From Saprospiraceae bacterium (GTDB taxonomy: Bacteria; Bacteroidota; Bacteroidia; Chitinophagales; Saprospiraceae), in the NCBI GenBank assembly GCA_020628645.1, contig JAHDES010000004.1:62001-126000 (forward strand): a stretch of 64,000 nt of DNA, read 5' to 3'. Shown here in pieces: positions 52,033 to 62,328 of this stretch. Below the pieces are notes generated by a model, which searched no databases, was not told the DNA's origin, and saw only the letters and a list, made by a program, of their open reading frames with translations. The position numbers and the translations under genes were made by a program. The first letter of the stretch is position 1. Every line of letters begins with the position of its first letter.

Positions 52033-55000
52033 TTACTCGACTTTCACTCGAATCCCTTCCGAATGACTTGAAAATTCTGGCGCGTACATACATTGAATAC
52101 TACTAATCCCATTGGAGAAATCACCTTTATGCGATACTCGTACTGGATATTCAAATACGTAAGTCCCTTTTGGTAAATAACTGATAAAGAAATCCGTTGC
52201 AACATCGCGTGTACTTTCATAATAGCCTAAGCCATCTTGCCATTTGTACTGCGAAAGCACATTGATGGGCTCAAATCCACTGGCACGCATATCTTTGAGA
52301 TGCACATATTCCATGTCTCGATCAACCCGCAATTCAATCCGTACTTTGACTTTATCGCCTACTTCAAGTCCTTCATTATTATCAAGTGCTTCTAATTTTG
52401 GTCCATTATCAGAAGGTATTTCCTTGAAGAGTTGCTTTTTAAGGGTCAAAGGCGTCTCTTCAAAAGTGGTAATCTTATCTAAATCTTCAAAATATTGCCA
52501 ATAAGCAGCTCCCCATGCAATACTCGAATTTGGATTATTAACGGTAATAGTACTAAAATCTTGATTGATTTCTCCCCCACTCCATTGTGTTTTAAAATAG
52601 CCCGTTCCAGCTTCTGCTCTATTTTGAGCAGTTGTAATTTTCTGATTTGCAGTTGAATTTCCAGTAGAAATCTCAACAGGCTGACTATTTAGCAACCAAT
52701 TATCTCCTGTCATCAAGAGCGCGTAAACAGCAGAGGCGGTTGCTTTAGTAGTTTTCCAATGCGTCGTTTGTTTATTTTTAAGTAACCAAACTTTAAGGTC
52801 ATTTACCATTTTTGCATCATTGCCTACCTCATCAAAGACTTCTATCATCAAACTATGCGTCTCAATCGGCATTTGATACCAAAAATAACCACGATTGTAT
52901 TTCCAATAACGCCCCATTTCTTCCTTATACAAGGAACGTTCTTCTAAGGAAACTATAATTTTATTTGCCAAGTCTTTTTTACCAAAACGATTTGCTGCTA
53001 AGGCAATTAATCCTTGCGAATAAAGTGATTGTTTCAACCAATATTCTTCAGATTGTGATAAATAATAATCAATCACTTTTTGTGTAGAAGGCGAAATTTG
53101 TTGATCCAAAAAGAATGATCTTGTATACAAATAATGAATGGCAATATGCGTTAAATGATCATCTTCCCACTTTGTACGTCCTTCATTTACCCGTTTTTCT
53201 AGTTTTTGATAATCTTCTACAATTCGATCATCGGTATAACGTATTGCTTTAGGTAATAGAGATTTCAACTTAGAATTTTGAGACGTATACAAGGCATTCA
53301 ACTTTTGTAAATGCCCCATTCCTTCCACTAAATATTGCGTGATATAGCGACTATCTCTTCCCCCTGGAAACCAACTAAATCCGCCATTGGATAATTGACG
53401 TTCACTAATTATATCAATAGCAGCCGTCAATTCTTGCTCCATTTTATTAAGATCGAATAACAAACCAATGCGTTTCTTCTGCTCTTCTTCGCTCTGTGCA
53501 TTCAAGACCCAAGGCGTTTCCGCCAATAAAGCGGACTTCAATTCTTGGTTTTTACTTAGATTGCTTAAAAGCGCATCCGTGTTTTTCCATGATTCAAATA
53601 CACGCTTAATTTTAGGATGAGAATTCGCCACACTCGTTGCCAAACTATTCGCATACATTCGACTAAAAATTTGTTCGGTACATTGATGTGGGTATTCCAT
53701 CAAATAAGGCAATGACTGCACTGCATACCAAGCTGGATTCGAGGTGAATTCTAAGGTATAATTATGATGCTGTAAACTAGTGGAATTCTTATTTAACAAG
53801 GTAGAAAAAGTAAAGGTCTTTTCTTCATTTGCACCAATGGGCAAAGGCATCGTTTCCGTCACCAACATACGATTGGTCAATACGGGAAGGGTACTTTCTT
53901 CTCCATCGGAGAAATTTCCTGCTTTTGCAATGACTCGATGCGTAATGGCTTGTACTTTTCCATGTGGAATTTTTAATTTCCACGCCAAACGATCGGATTG
54001 TCCTGCGGCAGCATTGAAATTTATGACTGCATTTTGATTGCCCAATACATCATCAATTGGTTGCATACTGATGGCATCAAACAATTGTAAAACGGCTTCT
54101 CCTTGTAGCGCATTTTTAGTTAAATTACTCACTTTAGCGGTAAATTCTACTTCATCTCCTTCTCGAAGAAAACGAGGCGCATTGGGTACGACCATCAAAT
54201 CTTTTTGTGTGATGGTAGTATTTGACGAAGAACCAATTTGTAAATCTTTAGTATGGGCTAATGCTAAGAATTTCCACTTCGTCAAGGCTTCATTCATGGT
54301 GAATTTAATGCGAATATTCCCTTCTTCATCTGTTTGTAAATTTGGGAAGAAAAAGACGGTTTCCTTGAGATTGGTACGAATATTTACATTATCGAAATCT
54401 TCTTTGTTAGTAGAGGGGGCTTCATCTCTAAGACCATCTATATCAACTGTTACATCTTCTACCATTTCACCTTCTGCTTCCTCTATTCCGCCAGCTACCA
54501 TTCCTTGATTAGCAACTACCGTATCAAACTGCACATCACTTGATTTGGCGCGTTTAGATCGAACTTTTGGTGCGGGTGGCGGTGGTTCGGCAGTACGCGG
54601 AGGGCTCATCATAGGAGCTTCTTCAACGGCTTGATCCATGAATTCTATATTTCTTCCCCCCCTATATCTTCTTGACCCATAAGTCGAATAATAAGAAAAG
54701 TTAAACCAATTTAGAGTAGGATACAATCGTCGTTCGGTACTGTAAGAAGGATTCCAAGAACGAGAAAGATTAATACGATTGGCAGTTCTGAAACCACTTT
54801 CATTCCATCGTTTCCCATATTCAGGACTAAAGGTTCGATACAAATTCAATCCCCAATTATTGGCTGCAAATTGATCGAGGGAAGCATCATACAAGCTCGC
54901 CACCATCTCGGCTGCTACGGCTTCTTTTTGATGTCCTGAGATTTTGATTTCCCATTCTTCTTCTTGTCCAGGATAGAGTTTATCTCTAAACGTACTGTAT

Positions 55001-58000
55001 TCAATTTTCAGTTCTTTATTCGTCCAAGGAACAGGAATCATCGTTTGGGAACGATAAAATCGGTTATTTTTCACGAAAGTGGTATTCACATAAGCATTTC
55101 CGCGATCTGATTCGGTGATAGGAATTTCTAATGTTTTCCAATCCTTAATGTTATGCCATTTGGTTTGAACCGCTTTATCTTTTCGATGAATATCGACTAG
55201 GGTATGAATCTCGTCTTTATGAGCATCTAAATAAATGCGTGCAGTCTCATTGGGTTGATATGTATTGTTCTCCAATTGCGTAGCCAATTGTTCTTGTACG
55301 GCTAGCGTTTTATTTTTTAAAGATGTTAAACAGATAAAACGCTCTACCTCAATTTTATTTCCATAGGTATCGCTAGTTTTGAGATGAACTTTGTAGGCGC
55401 CTGTTTTCCAATTGATAGCAGATAAATCTATCGTTTTAGATTTTTCTGTATCAAATTGTTGAGATAAAACTTCTTTTCCTTTTGCCCAATTTTGGATTTC
55501 ATGTTCTTTTTTAAAAGCATAATTAGGAAAGGCAGTTTTAAATGCTTCTTCACTTAAAATATGTTGGTCTGGTGCCGACCAATAACGATTAATGAATACC
55601 GTTTTTGGTGTTTTTAATTCCGTAATTTTCACCAATCCTTTAGCAGGAACGGCTTGATCACTCCAATTTTTAGTACTAATCTCCCAAGATGTCAAACTGT
55701 CTATAGCTGCTTTTTGAGGGACATTAATGGAAGCATTCATCCCAATATATCCTGCTCGAACTACATTAGTGGAAGATTGCGTTTCCCCCGTAATATCCGT
55801 TACATCTGCTGTAATGGTATAAGAGAAAGTAGGTTTTAATTTAGGGGCAATTTTTTTATCTGGAATTAATTCAAATTCGACCTCAAACTCCCCTTTTTCA
55901 TTGGTTTTAGTTTTTCCATTGATGATTTCCATACTCGAACTGGGTTGGCTTCCTCTTCTCCAATATTCCCAATAGGGATAGCGTACATTACGAACTACTC
56001 GATATTGTACTTCCGCTCCATCAATGACATTTCCAGCAAAAGCTTTTGCCAATCCTTTTACAGTAATTTTATCTCCTAGACGAAAACTTTCTTTATTGTC
56101 TTCAAAGCTAACTTCAAATTTAGGTCGTTTGTACTCTTCCACACGGAATGATTTATAACCATTGGTACTAGTTTCAATCGTCATCTGTCCGAGCAAACCT
56201 GAGGCTGGCGCTGTAAAGGAACCATTCACCGTTCCAAATTCATTGGTCACTACATCTAAAGTGGAAATTTCTTGATAATTGGCATCTCGGAAAGTTACTT
56301 TCACCTTTTTATTGGGTAAAATGGAGGGCATGCTTTTTTTATCAATATTCAAAACCAAAGCCTTGAAATAAACCGTTTGCCCTGGACGATAAATCGCTCG
56401 ATCCAAAAACAGATGGGTTTGTTCATAGGCATTCGTGGAATGCTCATAATAGCGATTATTCACGCCATCATCCAATCGCAATTCATCCTCATCTTTTTTT
56501 AAATGTACCCGATAATTTTTATTGGAGTCCAATGATTTAGGCATCACAAAGCCTTGTGCATCACTGGTATAGCTTTTTTGCTTTTTCCATTCTGAACGAC
56601 GAATACTTGGATTGTAATTTTGAAAATAAAAGGTAGCGTTTACATCTGCCAAAGGTGCACCCGTTTTACGATGGGTGATGGCTAAAATGGGGTTACCTGA
56701 ATTATTCCAATGCAAATAAGAAAGATTGGAAACATGAAAAATAGCATAGTTAACAGAATGTTTAGCTTCAGTGAACTTTTCAGTATCTGACACCATCAAA
56801 ATGTACAAACCAAATTGCTGAGGATCAATTTTTATCTCCACGCTATGTTGGCGATAATCTCCTACTTGTGGCAACATTTCAGCCCAAATTTTTGAAGGTT
56901 TGAGTCGATTTAGATAGCTTAATCGTTCATTATTTCTTTTTTGTTGTAAAATTTCTTTTTCATCGTAAGTAATAGGAATGAGTTTGAGGTACACTTTCTC
57001 CAAATTACGATACGAAATCTTTGCTAATGCAGCTTCATTTGGCAGATAAACCAATTCGGTATCAAGTGTTAATTGCTTCCGTTTGATTTGTGCTAATAAG
57101 GCTTGACAATTTTTAGCACCAAAAGAATTCGGATATTTTTCGATGGCTTTTTCAGCGACAGAAACGGCTGTACCTAAGATAAATTGATAGGCCGTATCCA
57201 CTCCTTCTTGATATTGATTACCCATTTGCATATTCCATTGGGCAATGTAATGCATAATCTCTGACCAAGCCTCTTGGTCTTTATGTTGCGCGGCTAAATC
57301 CGTTAATGCCTTGAGATACAAAGCGTTCTTATCTTCTAATACGGCATGTTGATTGACAAATTTTAAGCGTTTCAGATCCGCATCAATATAATCTTTAGGA
57401 TTTTCATCTCTTTGATGAAATCGAAGAATTTCTTGAAATAAAAGAATAGCCTGATATTTAGCGGAAGTGCTATCTTTTGTTTCAAACTTATAATTCGCAA
57501 ATTCTTTCGCATCACTAAAAGCAGCTTCTTGATCTATGGTAAACACATAAGATGGCTCAGGAAGCATGGATTGGTCATTGTTGTAATGATCCAATGCCCG
57601 ATGTACTAAAAAGTCGTAGAGGGTTGGACGAAATTTACTTTCGTTGTTTTGAGTAATCTCTCTAAAATCGGAAATTCTGACTTGTTGTGTTCGCTTATCT
57701 TGTACAGAACGTTGATAAAAGAGCATACTTTCCATCATAAAATTTTCGAGCGACCACGTTCGAATATCTTCTGGTTTGTAATCATCAATTGTCGTTCGAT
57801 CTCGTAATTGCCAGCGATGATTTTGTGCGTATCGCGTATAAAGTTCCCCCAACATAGATTGAAGGATGGGTTTGGTAGGAAAATCTACTTCATCCGCTTC
57901 TGTACGCAATTGATTGATGGCTTTGTAAAGTCCATCTTCCTCTAGTTGGTTGAGGTATTTCGCCTTAAAAAGATTGGTTTTAATGAGTTGAGCGGGATTG

Positions 58001-58218
58001 TTTTCCTCTTTCGCTTTTTGGTACAATTGTTCTACCAGTTCGAGGGCAGATTTGGGTCGGCCTTCTCGTTCGAGAGAATCAATTTGTTTCCAGATTTTAT
58101 CGTAATTATCGGTATTATATTCCAAAGTAATTGGGTTTGGTTGATAGTTTTGAAACCCGCAAAAGGTGCAAAGAGTTCCAATTAAACATAGGATCGAAAA
58201 ATACTTAAAATTTATCAT
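52033..58218 (-). CDS. Alpha-2-macroglobulin family protein
   Basis: 2061 residues. Signal peptide about 1-20, without a clear lipobox. The N-terminal third has helical TPR-like repeats; MG2 begins near residue 605 (AIYRPGQTVYFKALV), then further MG domains, a low-complexity Pro-rich stretch with many Glu (about 1205-1280), the A2M segment (about 1300: EGNIRIKFTMNEALTKWKFL) and the thioester domain with C1513 in PHQCTEQ, so the thioester Cys-x-Glu-Gln is kept. The receptor-like C-terminus ends VSHKGDFSNGISS. Such proteins trap incoming proteases in the envelope. It is single and not next to a penicillin-binding protein gene, unlike the E. coli YfhM-PbpC arrangement. Confidence 0.9.
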   Translation of the reverse strand: MINFKYFSILCLIGTLCTFCGFQNYQPNPITLEYNTDNYDKIWKQIDSLEREGRPKSALELVEQLYQKAKEENNPAQLIKTNLFKAKYLNQLEEDGLYKAINQLRTEADEVDFPTKPILQSMLGELYTRYAQNHRWQLRDRTTIDDYKPEDIRTWSLENFMMESMLFYQRSVQDKRTQQVRISDFREITQNNESKFRPTLYDFLVHRALDHYNNDQSMLPEPSYVFTIDQEAAFSDAKEFANYKFETKDSTSAKYQAILLFQEILRFHQRDENPKDYIDADLKRLKFVNQHAVLEDKNALYLKALTDLAAQHKDQEAWSEIMHYIAQWNMQMGNQYQEGVDTAYQFILGTAVSVAEKAIEKYPNSFGAKNCQALLAQIKRKQLTLDTELVYLPNEAALAKISYRNLEKVYLKLIPITYDEKEILQQKRNNERLSYLNRLKPSKIWAEMLPQVGDYRQHSVEIKIDPQQFGLYILMVSDTEKFTEAKHSVNYAIFHVSNLSYLHWNNSGNPILAITHRKTGAPLADVNATFYFQNYNPSIRRSEWKKQKSYTSDAQGFVMPKSLDSNKNYRVHLKKDEDELRLDDGVNNRYYEHSTNAYEQTHLFLDRAIYRPGQTVYFKALVLNIDKKSMPSILPNKKVKVTFRDANYQEISTLDVVTNEFGTVNGSFTAPASGLLGQMTIETSTNGYKSFRVEEYKRPKFEVSFEDNKESFRLGDKITVKGLAKAFAGNVIDGAEVQYRVVRNVRYPYWEYWRRGSQPSSSMEIINGKTKTNEKGEFEVEFELIPDKKIAPKLKPTFSYTITADVTDITGETQSSTNVVRAGYIGMNASINVPQKAAIDSLTSWEISTKNWSDQAVPAKGLVKITELKTPKTVFINRYWSAPDQHILSEEAFKTAFPNYAFKKEHEIQNWAKGKEVLSQQFDTEKSKTIDLSAINWKTGAYKVHLKTSDTYGNKIEVERFICLTSLKNKTLAVQEQLATQLENNTYQPNETARIYLDAHKDEIHTLVDIHRKDKAVQTKWHNIKDWKTLEIPITESDRGNAYVNTTFVKNNRFYRSQTMIPVPWTNKELKIEYSTFRDKLYPGQEEEWEIKISGHQKEAVAAEMVASLYDASLDQFAANNWGLNLYRTFSPEYGKRWNESGFRTANRINLSRSWNPSYSTERRLYPTLNWFNFSYYSTYGSRRYRGGRNIEFMDQAVEEAPMMSPPRTAEPPPPAPKVRSKRAKSSDVQFDTVVANQGMVAGGIEEAEGEMVEDVTVDIDGLRDEAPSTNKEDFDNVNIRTNLKETVFFFPNLQTDEEGNIRIKFTMNEALTKWKFLALAHTKDLQIGSSSNTTITQKDLMVVPNAPRFLREGDEVEFTAKVSNLTKNALQGEAVLQLFDAISMQPIDDVLGNQNAVINFNAAAGQSDRLAWKLKIPHGKVQAITHRVIAKAGNFSDGEESTLPVLTNRMLVTETMPLPIGANEEKTFTFSTLLNKNSTSLQHHNYTLEFTSNPAWYAVQSLPYLMEYPHQCTEQIFSRMYANSLATSVANSHPKIKRVFESWKNTDALLSNLSKNQELKSALLAETPWVLNAQSEEEQKKRIGLLFDLNKMEQELTAAIDIISERQLSNGGFSWFPGGRDSRYITQYLVEGMGHLQKLNALYTSQNSKLKSLLPKAIRYTDDRIVEDYQKLEKRVNEGRTKWEDDHLTHIAIHYLYTRSFFLDQQISPSTQKVIDYYLSQSEEYWLKQSLYSQGLIALAANRFGKKDLANKIIVSLEERSLYKEEMGRYWKYNRGYFWYQMPIETHSLMIEVFDEVGNDAKMVNDLKVWLLKNKQTTHWKTTKATASAVYALLMTGDNWLLNSQPVEISTGNSTANQKITTAQNRAEAGTGYFKTQWSGGEINQDFSTITVNNPNSSIAWGAAYWQYFEDLDKITTFEETPLTLKKQLFKEIPSDNGPKLEALDNNEGLEVGDKVKVRIELRVDRDMEYVHLKDMRASGFEPINVLSQYKWQDGLGYYESTRDVATDFFISYLPKGTYVFEYPVRVSHKGDFSNGISSIQCMYAPEFSSHSEGIRVKVE

Positions 58219-58855
58219 CTAATGAATTTTTAATTTGGGGTTGAAATACAAAACTGTGTATTTCTGTTTTGGTTTCTTTTCTCTATAGATGCAATTTTTA
58301 ATAGAAATGCATAAAGGATGTTTAGTTTTAGTTGTATTTAAATACTTTTTTGAAACGTATACATCAACATTTAGTTAATTTCAAAGATGATTTTTAGAAT
58401 AAAAAAAGATGATAAAAGATTGTCTATATGAATTCAGGAGATTAGGTAGGAAATCATACAGCTGTGTACAGGACAAAATAATCGTTAGAAGGATGCAAGG
58501 GGTTGAAACCACCTTGAAAAGAGGCTTGTTCCAACGTAATTTATTGCGTTGCCCTTAAAAAAGAACACTCTTCCTAAGTTTTGTCCTGTACACAGATCTT
58601 ACAGCTTAAAATATACTCTAGGAAAAAGGAAAATCCATCAAAATGATGAAACAGATTGTGAAATTATCATCTCTCGTTTAAAAGATCAATAGAAGGAAAA
58701 AGGAAAGGCTAAAAATGAAGAAGATTATCTATTTTTGAAAAATCAGGTTGATGGCTAATAAGCTGATATAGTCGTTGCACGATCAATTAAAAAACGATAA
58801 TCATTCATACCTTTATTTATGTACTTATTAGTAGAATCGTGCTACGACCTACAAA
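58219..58855. other. 637-base gap with MITE copy 3 and an inverted repeat
   Basis: No gene is seen. It holds the MITE of 58462-58595, and GTCGTTGCACGAT (58773-58785), which faces ATCGTGCTACGAC (58835-58847) with one mismatch just before the dNK gene end. The rest is AT-rich and unremarkable. Confidence 0.6.
58462..58595 (+). mobile_element. MITE family A, copy 3
   Basis: 134 bp from CTGTGTACAGGACAAAA to TTTTGTCCTGTACACAG, a perfect 17-bp terminal inverted repeat. Flanked by ATCATACAG (58453-58461) and ATCTTACAG (58596-58604), a 9-bp target duplication with one later change. This is the best-preserved copy for defining the ends. Confidence 0.93.
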
Positions 58856-59497
58856 TTAAAATAATCCATACAACTCACCTTGCACCATATTGATAACCTT
58901 ACCTAAATCATCAGGATTATTCTTGAAATCCACATCATCTGCATTAATAACTAAGAGTTTTCCTTCGGTATAATTTGAAATCCAGTGATCGTATCGTTCA
59001 TTCAAGCGTTTCAAATAATCGAGGCTCATACTGCCTTCGTAATCACGTCCACGTGTTTGAATATGTTTGACTAAAGTAGGAATATCCGCTTTGAGATATA
59101 TTAACAAATCTGGAGCTTCTATTTGAGAAGTCATTAATTTGAACAGGTCGAGATAATTGTTGAAATCACGCGTGGTCATCAAGCCCATATCGTGCAAATT
59201 GGGTGCGAAAATATGTGCATCTTCGTAAATCGTTCGATCTTGTACGACCGTAATGTCTCCATTGAGAATATCTATAATTTGGCGGTAGCGATTATTGAGG
59301 AAATAAATTTGGAGATTAAAGGACCAGCGTTGCATATCTTCATAAAAATCGCTGAGATAAGGATTGTTATCGGTAGATTCATAATGCACCTCCCAGCCAA
59401 AATGTTTGCCTAATTTTTCGCAGAGTGTCGTTTTTCCTGCGCCGATATTTCCAGCAATACCGATATATTTAACTTCTTTTTGAGGTACGGTGCTCAT
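58856..59497 (-). CDS. Deoxynucleoside kinase
   Basis: 213 residues. P-loop GNIGAGKT (16-23), then the ESTDNNPYL segment that binds the base, the DR(T/S) motif in QDRTIYEDAHIF (about 88-99), and the LID Arg residues in TRGRDYEGSM. It belongs to the dNK / dGK-dCK family of nucleoside salvage kinases, which make dNMPs. The exact base preference cannot be read. It is divergent from gatC across 202 bases. Confidence 0.87.
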   Translation of the reverse strand: MSTVPQKEVKYIGIAGNIGAGKTTLCEKLGKHFGWEVHYESTDNNPYLSDFYEDMQRWSFNLQIYFLNNRYRQIIDILNGDITVVQDRTIYEDAHIFAPNLHDMGLMTTRDFNNYLDLFKLMTSQIEAPDLLIYLKADIPTLVKHIQTRGRDYEGSMSLDYLKRLNERYDHWISNYTEGKLLVINADDVDFKNNPDDLGKVINMVQGELYGLF

Positions 59498-59699
59498 AGT
59501 AGTGGATTTCGAATTGTGTTGTCGTCTTGTTACTCTTATTTTTAGCTAAAAACTGGAGTAGTATATTTATTGAACACGAAAATACAATTCCTTTGGAGAT
59601 TTCTAAAAATATTCTTCTTTTTTGTGCATCTTGGCAACAACTATTGTTGAATACTATCCGTTAGACGGTTAAAATGTATCAATCATCTATTTTTTTGTT

Positions 59700-59990
59700 A
59701 TGACTATAGATCAAGATTTAATATTACGCTTAGAAAATTTGGCTCGTTTACAATTGTCAGAAGAAGAACGACAACAAATCATGGGAGATTTAAATAATAT
59801 TCTCCAAATGGTAGAACAACTTCAAGAAATTGACACTTCTAATGTAGAGCCACTTGTTTACCTAACTGATCGAGTAAATGTAATGCGTTCCGACGAAGTA
59901 AAACATCAACTCAATCGAAAGGATGCCCTTAAAAATGCGCCTGATGCCAATGAAGAATACTTCAAAGTGCCAAAAGTGATTGATATTTAA
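59700..59990 (+). CDS. gatC: Asp/Glu-tRNA amidotransferase subunit C
   Basis: 96 residues. LARLQLSEEERQQIMGDLNNI, then VEPLVYL, NVMRSDEVKHQLNRKDALKNAPD and the C-terminal FKVPKVID are the GatC signature. It holds the GatA-GatB complex together for transamidation of misacylated Asn/Gln tRNAs. gatA and gatB are not in the window. The MITE copy 4 follows its stop at once. Confidence 0.94.
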   Translation: MTIDQDLILRLENLARLQLSEEERQQIMGDLNNILQMVEQLQEIDTSNVEPLVYLTDRVNVMRSDEVKHQLNRKDALKNAPDANEEYFKVPKVIDI

Positions 59991-59991
59991 T

Positions 59992-60124
59992 CTTCACAGG
60001 ACAAAAATAATTGTTAGAAAGATGCAAGGGGTTAAAACCACCTTGAAACGGGACTTATTCCAACGTAATTTACTGCGTTGCCCTTAAAAAGAAAAACTTA
60101 TTCTAAGTCTTGTACTGTACACAA
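59992..60124 (+). mobile_element. MITE family A, copy 4 (degenerate ends)
   Basis: About 133 bp. The interior matches copies 1-3 closely (GGTTAAAACCACCTTGAAA, CGTAATTTACTGCGTTGCCC), but the left end is decayed (CTTCACAGGACAAAA) and the right end reads TTGTACTGTACACAA. No target duplication is left. It is an old copy, directly next to family B copy 2. Confidence 0.8.
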
Positions 60125-60128
60125 CCTT

Positions 60129-60229
60129 CTTTGACAAAGCTCGTGGTCAGTTCAAAATAAAATAGTAAACGAATGTAAGAAGTGAACGATTTTAGATTAG
60201 AATTGACTTTTTCACGGGAAAAGTCAAAG
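60129..60229 (+). mobile_element. MITE-like family B, copy 2
   Basis: 101 bp from CTTTGACAAAGCTCGTG (60129-60145) to CACGGGAAAAGTCAAAG (60213-60229), inverse ends with a few mismatches. The interior GTCAGTTCAAAATAAA and AATTGAC match copy 1 at 18041. It abuts the degenerate MITE copy 4, so two families stacked up here. Confidence 0.65.
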
Positions 60230-60261
60230 AATCATATTAAAAAAGCAAATCCAAATATATT

Positions 60262-60996
60262 ATGAATCCAATCATCTCTGTTAATCATCTACAAAAGACC
60301 TACATCATGGGCTCAGAAAAAGTGCATGCCCTGAAAGATGTATCTGTCGATATCAAGAAAAATGAATATGTCGCCTTGATGGGGCCTTCTGGCTCAGGAA
60401 AATCAACTTTGATGAATCTATTGGGTTGTTTAGATACACCAACTGATGGTAGTTACTTTTTAAATGGAACCGATGTGAGTAAAATGGAAGATGCAGATTT
60501 AGCGGAGGTTCGAAATAAAGAAATTGGCTTTGTTTTTCAAACCTTTAATCTATTACCTAGATTGAGTTCTCTGGAAAATGTAGCCCTTCCCTTAGTTTAT
60601 TCAGGTATGGGAAAATCGGAACGTTTAGATAAAGCACGAAAAGCATTGGAATCTGTAGGTTTGGGTGATCGAGTGGATCATAAGCCGAATGAATTATCAG
60701 GTGGACAACGCCAACGCGTCGCTATTGCAAGGGCTTTGGTAAATGATCCCGCCATCATTTTAGCCGATGAGCCGACTGGTAATTTGGATACCAAAACTTC
60801 TATCGAAATTATGGAAATCTTTGAAGAAATCCATGATCGCGGAAATACGATCATATTGGTTACGCATGAACCCGATATTGCAGAACATGCTCATCGTATC
60901 GTTCGACTTCGAGATGGCTTAGTAGAAACAGATCAAAAGAATGAAAATATCATCCGTACCAGCGATCCAGAACATCGTTATAATGTGTCAGAATAA
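60262..60996 (+). CDS. ABC transporter ATPase of the LolD/MacB type
   Basis: 244 residues. Walker A GPSGSGKS (41-48), signature LSGGQRQR, Walker [13 protein letters not shown]-loop VTHEPD. The LPLVYSGMG and [12 protein letters not shown] segments are typical of the LolD/MacB/YknY group, which drives lipoprotein sorting or export of small molecules with an FtsX-like permease. No permease gene is adjacent, so the partner is encoded elsewhere. The C-terminal extension after the H-loop is longer by some 20 residues than LolD. Confidence 0.85.
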   Translation: MNPIISVNHLQKTYIMGSEKVHALKDVSVDIKKNEYVALMGPSGSGKSTLMNLLGCLDTPTDGSYFLNGTDVSKMEDADLAEVRNKEIGFVFQTFNLLPRLSSLENVALPLVYSGMGKSERLDKARKALESVGLGDRVDHKPNELSGGQRQRVAIARALVNDPAIILADEPTGNLDTKTSIEIMEIFEEIHDRGNTIILVTHEPDIAEHAHRIVRLRDGLVETDQKNENIIRTSDPEHRYNVSE

Positions 60997-61481
60997 GTTT
61001 AATCTTATTTAGATTTTCCAATTCATATAGCTTTGGCTATTTGCGAAGACATTTTTCAAAATTAATTTCCTACATTTATGACCAGAACAATTTGCTATTG
61101 TTCTGGTCATATTTTTTAGTTTAACAGTATTCTACTGAACAGTAACTATTTTTAATATGTTTTCATTTGATTATCAATTATTACCATTTAATTGCTTCAC
61201 TCTATTTAATCATCGCCTCATGCCGGCTGGGCATTTCATTTTTGGCATTGCCCCAAAAACGAAACAAAAAACGCTAGAAAAGATAAACTCCTCCGTCAGA
61301 CACTATCTTTTCAAGCCGCCCGCCCAGTATTTTAGGTTCAATTTATTTGAAACAAAACTTAATGAGCTGATATTCAAATTTATACCCATTAGTCTTTTCC
61401 ATTGTTCATTATAATAGTTTAATAGTGTACAAAAAATAAATGTTATATTCTTGTCCATTAACTACCTAACCAAAATAATTT
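60997..61481. other. Gap with a terminator and an imperfect palindromic repeat
   Basis: The terminator is listed separately. From 61222 to 61327 a palindrome-like stretch runs from GGCTGGGC to GCCCGCCCAG, with an inner GAAAAGATA (61277-61285) / TATCTTTTC (61304-61312) stem. It looks like a mobile palindromic repeat but has no second copy in this window. An 85-residue open frame at 61157-61414 crosses it and has no protein features. Confidence 0.5.
61078..61117 (+). terminator. Rho-independent terminator
   Basis: A perfect 14-bp stem ATGACCAGAACAAT (61078-61091) / ATTGTTCTGGTCAT (61097-61110), with a 5-base loop and a T-run (61112-61117). It ends the ABC-ATPase transcript. Confidence 0.9.
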
Positions 61482-62267
61482 ATGGAATACCAAAACCTAC
61501 AATTCTCTAATGACAATGGCTTTGTTACCATTACCATTTCACGTGAAAAAGCATTGAATGCCTTGAATAAGCAAACCATGCTTGAATTAGAACAGTATTT
61601 CTCAAAAGATGGATTGGAAAAAATTGACTCCATAAAAGGTATCATTCTTACAGGTGCTGGAACAAAAGCGTTTGTAGCAGGTGCCGACATCAAAGAATTT
61701 CTTGGGATGGATACAGAAGGCGGTATGGCAATGGCGCAACGAGGACATGATATTTTCTTTGCCATAGAGCGTTTTCCTCGACCTGTAATTGCTGCGGTAA
61801 ATGGATTTGCGTTGGGAGGTGGATGTGAATTGGCAATGGCTTGTCACATGCGCATTTGCTCCGAAAATGCACGTTTTGGACAACCAGAAGTGAATCTAGG
61901 AATTATCCCTGGTTATGGTGGTACGCAACGCTTAATCCAATATATTGGAAAAGGAAAAGCGATGGAGTTATTAATGACCGCAGATATGATAAAAGCAGAT
62001 GAAGCACATCGTTTGGGATTAGTGAATCATGTGGTGGCTCAGGAAGAATTATTAGCAAAAGCTCGTGCTATTTTAGAAAAAATAGCGAGTAAAGGACCTC
62101 TTGCTATCGCTAAAATCATCGCTTCTGTCAATGCTTATTTCGATCACCAACAAGATGGTTTCAATTCTGAAGTACGTTCCTTTGGAGCAACAACTGGAAC
62201 CAGCGATTTTGTGGAAGGAGCAACTGCTTTTGTAGAAAAACGAAAAGCGAATTTTACAGGAAAATAA
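61482..62267 (+). CDS. Enoyl-CoA hydratase
   Basis: 261 residues. Crotonase fold: AFVAGADIKEF, the oxyanion loop FALGGGCELAMA with E116, and QPEVNLGIIPGYGGTQRL with E136, 20 residues apart as in the hydratase active site. Both Glu are present, so hydratase activity (beta-oxidation or butanoate metabolism) is likely, rather than isomerase. It carries no signal. A repeat element follows its stop at 62281. Confidence 0.92.
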   Translation: MEYQNLQFSNDNGFVTITISREKALNALNKQTMLELEQYFSKDGLEKIDSIKGIILTGAGTKAFVAGADIKEFLGMDTEGGMAMAQRGHDIFFAIERFPRPVIAAVNGFALGGGCELAMACHMRICSENARFGQPEVNLGIIPGYGGTQRLIQYIGKGKAMELLMTADMIKADEAHRLGLVNHVVAQEELLAKARAILEKIASKGPLAIAKIIASVNAYFDHQQDGFNSEVRSFGATTGTSDFVEGATAFVEKRKANFTGK

Positions 62268-62280
62268 TCAATTCCTTTTT

Positions 62281-62328
62281 TAGGAATGATTCAAGAATAA
62301 ATTTACATTCTTCTACTTGTTCTTTTTT
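62281..62328 (+). repeat. Short direct repeat, copy 1
   Basis: TAGGAATGATTCAAGAATAA and the following bases recur almost unchanged at 63813-63860, one copy on each side of the transporter gene. The core AATAAATTTACATTC is the same as in family D. Confidence 0.75.

Noticed and set aside
61157-61414. An 85-codon open frame on the plus strand between the ABC ATPase and enoyl-CoA hydratase.
   Set aside because: It crosses an imperfect palindromic repeat, has no domain or signal, is rich in Phe and has no ribosome-site or promoter support. Most likely chance.
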